This document shows positions 1 to 9,800 of a stretch of DNA of 24,282 nt, one piece after another; the first letter of the stretch is position 1; every line of letters starts with the position of its first letter. Origin of the DNA: Hypsibius dujardini (lineage: Eukaryota; Tardigrada; Eutardigrada; Parachela; Hypsibiidae); NCBI GenBank assembly GCA_001579985.1, contig LRSR01014829.1:1-24282 (forward strand), in the 5' to 3' direction. The position numbers and the translations under genes are program-made. Below the pieces are notes generated by a model, which saw nothing but the letters and a program-made list of their open reading frames with translations, was not told the DNA's origin and did not search any database.

Positions 1-3000
1 CACTTTCCCCGTTTTTTCCCCTTTTGGCTTTGGTTTTTTGCTCTACACTCGCTCGGGCAATGTCCAATATTTAGGGTTTGAACCTCTTTGGCCTAAGGAC
101 AGAGTACGGATCCTAAAAAATCAATCCGTATTTTATCGAGCTTGAGGTAATTGTTCAAGTTCAGAAAATAGAAAAGGGGAAATGGGAAAAGGATATGTGG
201 CCTAAGCCCTAAACTAGCTCCTGTTTATTCTTAACCCCCGCCCCCCGAAAGGGGCTTATTGATTGTTTGGGTGCGTGATGGGGATGGGTGTCTGGGTTCC
301 ACAAATGCCTGACATGACTAGTGAATTGCGGCCAGGGGTGGTGTTGGTGTTGAAAGCTCGTGAAACGGGAACATGACCGAGACACAGGTGATATCAAGGT
401 CGTGTACGGGGCTTGGCGGGGAGGGGGAGGGGAACTTTGCATCGTGATTCCGTGAAGTGAATTCCGGCCTGATTAGATGTACACAAATTATACGAATTTT
501 GCGCGGATTTTTTTAATAATCTAGATTATTCACCCGGCAGGGCGAGGAATATGGTGCAATTACGACTGGTGCAGTTCCAATTGTATTTTGACCACTGACG
601 AAGGGGATGTGTGTAATCACAGCTCTAGACTGCTGGCATGTTCTGCTTTTTTCGCTAATTTGAGACACGTTCAACTGGGAATTAAGATTGTAATGGAATT
701 ATCTCATTTACTAAAACGATGTATAGGAAATATATCGCTTTCACAATTATATTACACATTCAGTATAATTGCGTGGGGCGTGCTAGTTTTTGTCGGCACG
801 GTTTACGATTGTGTCTTTTTTTATTATGACTTGATAACTAAACAATTCACATTACTATCAACAACTGATCCTGGCCTGAGAATAGGCGTTCTGTTCTATG
901 CAAATAGGACTCAGGAAACAGAGACATGGGAAACAGAGTTTGTATTACATCCACAATTATCTATAGATATTCCTTTGATATATTTTCCATACACGTAATA
1001 TGTGAGTAACTATCCAAATTATATTGTTATATACAGTAAGCGACAGAATTAAATGTAACGGAGGGTCCCGGATACGGGCAAAAGGGGCGGGCCAGGGGTA
1101 ATGCTAATAAATGCCGTTTACGTGGGCTTGAATACTGCATCCCAATTTTGCTATAACTTTTTAGATATCAGGCTGAATCGTCTTCCCACATGCAAACTAC
1201 AATGCTGCGTGAATAAAAAGTATTTCGGATTTAGTTGTAAGCCGCTTGTTTTACTTTTGGCTGTAGCCATATGTGTGAAACAAAACCTCACATGTGCACT
1301 GCTTAAATCGGTCGTAATGTATTAAATTAATACTATCATAACAACAAGACCTGAGTGGATTTATTTCTAGTAGAGAGGCCTTAACATTGAATTACTCGAA
1401 ATATATTACGTAGCTGTGTATTTGATCAGCGTCCAAACACGCAATGCGACATGAAAACTGGAGAAAAATGTTCGATATTTTATCACGCAATTGCGTCTAG
1501 ATGGCCATGACAGACACTGCCTGTTTTGGCGGTTTAAAACGTGTGATGCGCGTAAAGCACTTCGAGGCGCCTTTTTTAACGGCTCTGTTTCCGTGTTGTC
1601 AAAAGAGAAACTCGAGACAGGCAAAAAAAACCCAGCAGGCCTTGCCGCGCAGTTATCTAGACGGTCAAAGTTGCAATTGCGTTGCCATGGCAACGAGCAA
1701 TGACTGCGGTCATATTTCAGGCCGCGACGCTGGCGGGAGGGAGAGAGCAGTTACGTAAACCCAAACCTATCAACGTCTCTTCTTAACAAACAAATTGCTG
1801 GGCGGCAGGAAGTTATATGAGGTTGTTGCATTCTGCTGATCGCCCCTTTCGGTGTGTATGTGTATGTACACACATGGCCACAATTTTGGGTGGCAGAGTT
1901 CGAGCCATCAGGGTGGTCTGAGTTTGAGCCACTCTTGGCTAGAGCTTTTTTGGCCTAAAGTCAGCCACCCAGAATTGTGGCCACGTGTGTATATGTATAT
2001 TGTACTGTAGCGACACGATTCTAGGCGCAACGCAAACTGCGTTTTCCCGTTTTCCGTATATATGGCCCTAGGTGCGCGTATAAATCCACCTTCTTACTGA
2101 AATGCGTCTCAGTTTTCAATCAAGCAATTTACTGATGGCCCACGTGCTTAGTGATCTTCACAACAAATCCTCAATCAAGAGATCAATCAATCGAAAAAAG
2201 CAGGCTCTTACGTTAGCCACCGACGGAGGGTTTCCTCTCCGATTTCCTCCGCTCTGGCAAATTCTCGCCGAGACAATTCATGAAGCAAAGAGCACCGTTC
2301 AAAAATCGTTTTTCTCGGGTTCTGGTAAAAAAAATTTGAGCATTTAAACAGAAACGATAGATTTTTAACGGTAAATACTTGGAATAAAATATTTAGGACA
2401 ATTCAGACGGAGTGGTGGGCAAACAGCCCGGGGGTGTGGCTACAGTATAAACATTTACATTCATATACATGTATAATGAGTAAATACCAGAGTTCGTAAA
2501 ATGGTCACAGGGTTGGCCTTTGTGAATTAGTGTGACTGCTGATGCTGATGATGACGAGCTCCCAGGGCTCATTGGCAAAAAATGTCTGACTGAAAGACAC
2601 TTCACAGCCTGCCTTGCTGTTTCATTGGAATGAACCAATATCTTTGTGCATTACGCATAGCATGATCATACGTACACATAAATGAATACTAGAGTCAGGG
2701 CTGGCCGGTCACGAGTGAGAGAATTTTGACAGGTGTTTTCTGGCAAAGATTCGTGAACATGATGAACTGGCTTGAGATGAGGAGGACAAGTGGGCGGATG
2801 ATGAAATATCTTGAAGTTTGTCATCCTTGTAGATATGAGCGAGAGAAGGGTGGGATGATGGTTCTGCCTACATTCCACGCAGAATTATTTATTGCGGTAA
2901 AACGAGATTTATGAAAATATCTGCGAGCGTATTCTCGTAATGAGAATGACATCCTTTGATCCACGAATTACAGTGAAAATGGATCCAATCAAACTGACCT

Positions 3001-3826
3001 TCTGGATCAAATAAATAAGGGAAGAAAATGGAGAAGTTTAGTCTCGTGTACGCGCACTGCACGTGCCTATTTTTTACAGGTTGTAACTGTATTGCAACTA
3101 TTTTAACTTAAAAAACTTTTGAGGCGATAAGCCGAACGTCTCCAAAACGCAAAATTATGGCGCGCCAATTGTCTCACTATCCCCCACAAATTAAAGCTCG
3201 CGTAGCCAAGCGATTCACCCACTTCATTTACTGATTCTATTTAACAGCACTCACCACAACAATAACTACGATAACCAGACAACCATCCATGATCTAAATC
3301 TAGACCAACTGTCAAAACCAATTACTTCAGAAATAAGCATACTTTTGTTACCTTTTGCAACCCTTGGCATGCTTAAGGTACGGTTGTAAAAATTGCTCAG
3401 AGCTATACATTTTCCCTTCTGCATCAGGGTGTAGTGTAGTAAGAAGGGAAAATCCACTACAGATGGCGCTACCTAACCTTCTAATGGATCAAATGAAAAC
3501 TGCACCCCGAGTTCAGTTCTCTTAAAAATGAGCAGAAAATGTAAAAGTATTGAAGCTGCAAATTTCCATCGAACCAAAACAAATTTAAAAAAATGGAATA
3601 AGTTTTAAGAGCAGTTTTCGCGTGACATTTTTTGACATATTGTTAGTCGAGGAGTTTTGTGGCCATTCCGACGAGTGGAATTACATTCGCTAGCATATGT
3701 CCGATTTACGGCCATTTTTCTACCATACTACTAGACGGGTGGGTCTGGTTGAGCTCGAGAATTAGGCGGCTGAACTCCAGATGGCGCAACAATGATAAAG
3801 CAATTTGTATCGTACTAGTACATGCA
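1..3826. other. Intergenic region left of the SLC26 gene
   Basis: No convincing gene was found. 588-998 (+) is a 136-codon open frame with hydrophobic stretches but no coding bias or recognisable motif. 1480-1695 is a CpG-richer stretch with imperfect inverted ends (ACGCAATTGC and GTCTAGA on both sides). 2014-2110 has a TATA-like TATAAAT at 2079 upstream of an 81-codon open frame (2102-2347), but the spacing to its ATG is too short for a normal promoter. The foldback element at 1852-2000 is listed separately. Confidence 0.4.
1852..2000. mobile_element. Short foldback element with about 40-base inverted ends
   Basis: 1852-1894 and 1962-2000 are inverted copies; the core pairs ATGGCCACAATTTTGGGTGG with GTGGCCACAATTCTGGGTGG. 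Related end sequences (ttgtggcc.cgtgtg) recur at about 11315-11333 and 19409-19424, pointing to a dispersed family. Confidence 0.65.
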
Positions 3827-3832
3827 TTTATT
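3827..3832 (-). terminator. Polyadenylation signal AATAAA directly after the SLC26 stop
   Basis: On the minus strand the TAA stop is followed with no gap by AATAAA. The 3' UTR would then be only a few tens of bases long. Confidence 0.6.
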
Positions 3833-3877
3833 TTATGTCTCTGGCGATGGCAGTTGTTGTTGGAGTTTCACGAATAA
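3833..3877 (-). CDS. SLC26 terminal coding exon (short tail)
   Basis: After an acceptor (tttcgctggcag) the phase-0 frame reads LFVKLQQQLPSPET and stops at 3833-3835. The next six bases are AATAAA. The tail does not end in the PDZ-binding pattern seen on some SLC26 proteins. This is the least certain exon because a short tail gives no homology support; the evidence is the splice site, the matching phase and the adjacent polyadenylation signal. Confidence 0.65.
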   Translation of the reverse strand, partial: LFVKLQQQLPSPET

Positions 3878-6800
3878 CTGCCAGCGAAACACTGTTCTGT
3901 AAATATAAGTTAGAAACACATTAAGTTCAAGTTATAACAGAATCGAAAGTCACCGTACCTGGGCGGCATCAGCTGCCTAGGTTTCGGTTGCAAAAAAATA
4001 ATTGCCCGACTTACCAGAAATTCTGAAGGTGTTCTTTGATAAGCGGCTTGATCATTTAGAGCATATGAGACGGCGTCGTGGACCGTGACGAACATTTGAC
4101 GCGGGTGAATGTAGCCGTCTGCACCGCAGGTTGTTAGGATATCTCGAACGGACTCTAAAAAGAAAAGCAGGAAAAATCAAAACGCAAAACATGAAAAGTA
4201 TGTTTATCTGCTGTCCGCCTCTGAGCACTCCAGTCTATCCGTCAGATCACAGACACGTTTGTCTAGTCGTCTGCCTGTCTGCCTAATCGTCTGTGCGTCT
4301 GTCGACAGGCAGAGGGATAGATGGACTTGCTAATTAGGCAATCAAACGGTCAGACGATCAGAAGGACGATCAGAAGGACGATCAGAAGGACGAATGTGGA
4401 GACGGTCAGACGATCAAGCGAACTGAAAGCAATTTGGGTAGGTGAGCAGGAGTTCAAACAGACAGACAGACAGTGGAACGGACGGACGGACGGACGGATG
4501 GATGAGCAAACAGAAGGGCAAATGGGAATGCGAGCAGACAAACTAATGGTTAAACACACAAACAAACGGTTGGACAGAGGATGGGCAGTATGAGGAAGCC
4601 GTCAGACGTTCTGACGGCCAATCCGACAACCGGGTTTAAGGAAAATCAAACGAATAGGCAGAAATCTAATTGCCTGATTGTCGGGCCGTCCCTATCTATC
4701 TCTCCTCCTGTCCCTCTGCCCGTTTTCCGTCTTGTTTAATCCCGTTTAACCTGTCCGGCTCGCCCTCTGTAAGATTATATTAAAATCTTTTTATTACTTT
4801 TAGCGTTCGCCAGAAGGAGTTCCACTCCGATCGTTCTACACTCAACGGCCGTTTTCTTGATGAAAGACACCCCAGTGACATCCATAAAGCTCACTTCCGA
4901 GCAGTCCACAATCAAATGGAATCCATGTGCGGACAGGTCACTGTCTTTGACGTCATCGAGGTTTGTTGGATGTCGTCTCCCCAATTCGAGCTCGCCAGCC
5001 TCTTTTACTCCGTCCAATAAAACGGCGGGTGCAACTGTCGCGGACTGCCTTGATATCCTCGAAACATTTTGGATTATTGTTGAAGTAGGAAACTGCTCGA
5101 CGGCATCCGTCGCAGCCTCATCATCTTCGACGGCCAGGGTGTTAGTGAAGGCGTACGGCTCGTGTGAAGGGTCTTCCGTGTCGTCCGTCGCTTCTCGAAG
5201 GCAGTCGATAGCTTTGTTTAGACCGGCAAGGTTGTACAGTCGAGCCTTGATGTAAGCGGCATTGGCGAAGTAAATGGGCGAGTCGACACGGATTATTTTG
5301 ACGTTAGGAATGGAAGAAGCTTTTCGGTAGACGTCGACGGGTTTGTAGAGATCCGTGCCGGGGATACGGCCAAGATTGCGGACTTTGGGCTTCTGCAGGC
5401 GGAACATCACAGTCATAATCGCATACCTAAAAAATTAAGGAGCTACTCGGCTGTATGTGTCGCTGGGATTGCACATATGTGTGGAACAATTTTATACGAG
5501 AAGCTTGAAAGCTTCTGTAGCCACTTACACGACCCCAATTCCGACTCCGACGTCTACGTCCAGGATGAGAACGGCCAGAAAGACAACAAGAAAAATTGTC
5601 TGGAAAGCAATTTTTTTCGTTAATCTGGGTGAGTTGGGCGAGCAGATTGAACAACTCAGAAGAACTAATGAACGTGTCAGGTTCGCCGCAGAACCCTTCT
5701 CTGTTAATGTTAATAGCTGTCAGCTTCACTCAAATGAAAACTTAAAACTGGTGACTCAGATCAAGTTAGGTTGATCGACAGATAACGTAATATCGGATTG
5801 ACAAATGGACCAATGGGCAGACGGACGGACGGGCAGACGGGTGGGCAGAAGGACGGACGAACGGACGGGCAGACAGACGGACGGACGGTCAGTATCATGA
5901 ACGCAAGGTAAAACGCGCGAAACGAGACGACGAATGGGGGCTTATATTCTAAAGAACCAGACCGTTGACCAAAGACGTGGGAACTAATGACGGACGCAGA
6001 GCTCTCTTACCCAATCGACGAAGGAAAGTTTCCACAGCCGATGTATTTCCACAACTTGCGCTGAAATTACAGAGCTGTGAAGATACCGGAATCACCTACA
6101 CTGCTACGCATAGTTCGCGCCGAGACTGACCAAGAAGATGGAACAAGGCTACCATGACAATGGACCCCAGTACCGGTTTGGGAAGTGGTTCCAACAGCGG
6201 TCCAGCCGTCAGAATGACCACCAGAACAATCATACACTGAATCAAGCTCACCATCTACAAAAATATCAGCAAAATGACCGTCCGTCAAAAATTACTAAAT
6301 AAATTTGTTGTGTAAGTCTTCCTTCACCTGGGTGCGACCACCAGTGTCGTCTTGAACGGCGCTTCGAGCGAGTGATGCCCCGGACGGGAAGCACTGGAAG
6401 AACGATCCAATAATGTTGCCCACCCCGAGGGCTCTGAATTCTTGGTTAGGTGAAACGCTGTAGTTGTGCTTCGCCGCGAACACCATTCCCAGTGTCACCG
6501 TAATGGCAAATGTCACTGAAAAGTGTCCTTATTAAGAAGACGTAAAAACAGCTACACGATCGGACGGATCGGTAGATGGATTGCGCAGAGGCAGTGACAA
6601 GAGATAGCCGTGTATATGTACAACTCCCTTACCTATTGCCAAGGCAAAAGTATCACCGAGGATTGAAGATGCGATGCTAAGGTCGGGTACCGTGACTGGG
6701 GGCATTCCGACGGGTACCTTCTTAACGATATCGACCTGGTACGTTTCCTCAAAGTTGCACCAGTAGGAGGCGAACGATCCAATGATGACCTGTGTGAATT

Positions 6801-9800
6801 TCGATTCTATCTTGACATCTGCATCTTTGCTTACATTACTTATTTGATCTAAAAGCCCTGGTTGAACCATTTTCATTATACCAGATCACTCTGGAATTAG
6901 CGATCATCCACTTATTAGAATGTTGTGATTATATTATTGTCAAATCTAACAAGGGAATTCCACCACTTTCGAAGGGGAAATCTTGTACATTCGTTAATTT
7001 TGTAGTGTGCGTTCACGTTATTTGATGCCGTTTTCATCAAGAAAAAAAACGTGTGGAAACAACTTTCTAAAAATAAAAATGTACTACGTGGTGGTACATA
7101 GATAGCGCTGTTAATTTTACCGTATGGCGTGTCAGTTGATTGATTTATTCGGCTACAGTCGTTATTGGTTCGTTTCTGTCGGTGACAAAGGACTACACAG
7201 TTAGTTAGTAGTACACCGACATATGTAGCAATCAATGTAGCAATGTAGCAATCAACTGACGCGGTATACGGTAACATTGGCAGCGCCATCTATGTACCAC
7301 CACGTAGTACATTTTTAGAACATTGTTTGCACATGTTTTTTTTCTCGATGGAAACAGCATCACATAATGTAGACACACACTACAAAATTAACAGATGTGC
7401 AAGATTTCACCTTCGAGGGTGGTGGAACTCCCTTGTAAGACTCAGTAATTTAGCTCATTCATTCAAAACAAATGCATTTTGCCCCTTTACCGTCCCTTGG
7501 CCCTACCGTGAGGGGTCCTGGTGGCGCCCAGTAAGGACCCTAAACGAGCCTCTGGTGTGCATCATAAATCACTTACCACGATGAGTTCAGCAGGAATGGG
7601 CACGCGCAGAAGGGATTTGACGGTGCGATTCCCGTTCAATCCGTACTTAATGCAAATCAACAGGGTAACGGTGGTTAATGAGATCAGCATCGTTGGGATA
7701 TGAGCGGTGTGGGTGACTTGAAAGAATCGGTAGTATGTCTGGAAAAAAAATGGTATAATCTATATGTGCACAATGTATGATGGTAGGCTCACCGGGATAG
7801 GTCAAATTTCTAGTACGATTAATCATATGACGTACTCGACAGATCTTGAACATTCCATGATATTCCGGAAGGCCTTTCACACCGAAAACGTTGGACACTA
7901 CGAGTGATTGCAAAAAAAATGAAACTATGTTTGAGGTAGGGAGTTGTTCAAGTGCCCACCCACTTGGGCATGCTTTTTTATTAAGACCTATGTAAGTGAT
8001 AAATATAAAAAATGTAAAATATATAAATAAAAAAATAAAAAATAAATAAATCAATTCACCGCCATTGACTGGTGAAGATACCTTTGGTCGAATTGCAGAG
8101 TTAGAAACGATCCGACTGCATTTATCGCTGTGTGCAAGCAGTTGATTGCTTAATCTAAAGCCATCTGCTTTCCCTTTTGGTTGATTGTTGACTTTAGGAC
8201 TTGATTGATTGATGGATAGTGACCGGAAAGAAGAGTATGGCTAATATCAGACAAATATTGTTCCGAAATAAGGAGGCGGAGTTCAATGTATTTTCTTCTC
8301 AAACGACAAACGAACACAGTAGCCTTCCAGAATTGGGGCACAGCTCCGCCCACTGATGAGAGAAAAATTGTTGGTTAACGCAAATCAATTACAATTAAAA
8401 CTGGGATGGCACCGTGTTAAGAGAGATTTGTTTCAAATATAAAAGCAGTCCCACTATATATCGGCATTGCTACTAGCGAGAGTGCGGTCCTCAACGTTTG
8501 CTATCAATCAACGAAATGTATCAAAAACATTTTTATGAACGAATTCGAACAAGCGATCAGCCGGAGCTGTCAAGGAAAATCGATCTGAGAATTTCGGAAA
8601 TTCGCTGATCGCATTTGGCTGAGCGGTAAGGCAGCCGAGTTGTCAAAGATCGAGAAAAGGCAACAGGCATATTGGAATTCTCTCTTTTCAACCGACGCGA
8701 CCCTTGTTCACTCGCGCACTGATACCTTTTTTTATACCTTTTTTGACAGACTTTTTTTACAAATTTCATCGACGACCCTACTGTCGCAATGACTATTTTC
8801 ATTAAGCTAGTCGGGGGGGGGGGGGACTGAGAAATATAGCAGCTTATATACGTACATTGACTGCTGAAGACGTGAAACGCCGCGGAACACGTGAAGCCTT
8901 GGACGAGCTGATCTGACAGGTAGACGGTCAATGCGCCAAATCCCAAAATACCGAAGAGGAGCTAAGAAATGGTAAGACACAACGTGCTACATTAGACATA
9001 ATGGCTTCGTGATAAAAGGCGGAGAAATACCTGCCAAAGGCCAGTCATAAGAGCCGCCATTGCGCCGACCTGGATGCGGCGGTACTCCGTCTCGGTGAAG
9101 CTTCCATACATCAATGTTTCCCTGCTGGAATTCGTGGTGACATTTCTTTCCAGGCCGACGTCCCCTTCGAACGGGGCGTAGGTCATGACGATCTTGCTGG
9201 TCATCATACTGACCACGGCGAACGTCCCTGACAATGCAGTAACCCAGTTGAAGCGAGTACACATGCTTGAGTTAAGGGCAACCCGGCGCTTTGAAATCAC
9301 CCAAAAATCTCGCCGAGTCGCCAGCCGCGGTGGCCATAGGTGATTGTTATCGTGTCCCGCTCTAATTTTTTAGAACTCCTTCTTGAGTCGGTAAACTTTT
9401 ATCTTTTTCAGGTTTTCAAAAAAAATTCTTTGACGTCATCGGACGTCCACCCATGATGACCCAATTGCTGCCTCGACTGGTCTGTAGCCTCTGGTCGGCA
9501 TGTCCGAATTCGGACCTACCGTCAATTCCTCTGAGCAACGGTTTACCGTTTCGGTGGAGTTTTTATTACCTCGACTGGTCACTCGAAACGGCTTTGACTG
9601 ACCGTCCAGTTTACCGCTTTTGACCACTTTGGTTGTCCGTCACTCAGCTTGACTGACCGCTGACCAGCAGTTCACTGTTTGGGCTGCGCGTATTATCTTG
9701 ACTGGCAATGATTCCTACTGACCGTCCAGTATACGGCTATACCTTCATCGATCGACCCCATTGATCACCCTGGTAGACCATAGCCCGACTCGAGTGACCG

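Noticed and set aside
588-998. 136-codon plus-strand open frame with hydrophobic stretches
   Set aside because: AT-rich with no coding bias, no recognisable domain, no adjacent exon signals; kept only as a remark in the intergenic entry.
2076-2347. TATA-like box followed by an 81-codon open frame
   Set aside because: The ATG is only about 20 bases after the TATA-like sequence, too close for a normal start site, and the product is unrecognisable.
4321-4593. Arginine/threonine-rich open frame and its antisense partner
   Set aside because: Both are low-complexity translations of intronic simple repeats in the SLC26 gene.
4857-5255. 132-codon plus-strand open frame
   Set aside because: Antisense shadow of the STAS exon.
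6067-6288. 73-codon minus-strand open frame
   Set aside because: Wrong-frame shadow of SLC26 exon 13; the true frame reads LPKPVLGSIVMVALFHLL and fits both splice phases.
8590-8670. Possible functional tRNA gene
   Set aside because: A-box-like and imperfect B-box-like motifs are present, but no cloverleaf with acceptor stem and anticodon arm can be drawn, and a second diverged copy points to a SINE.
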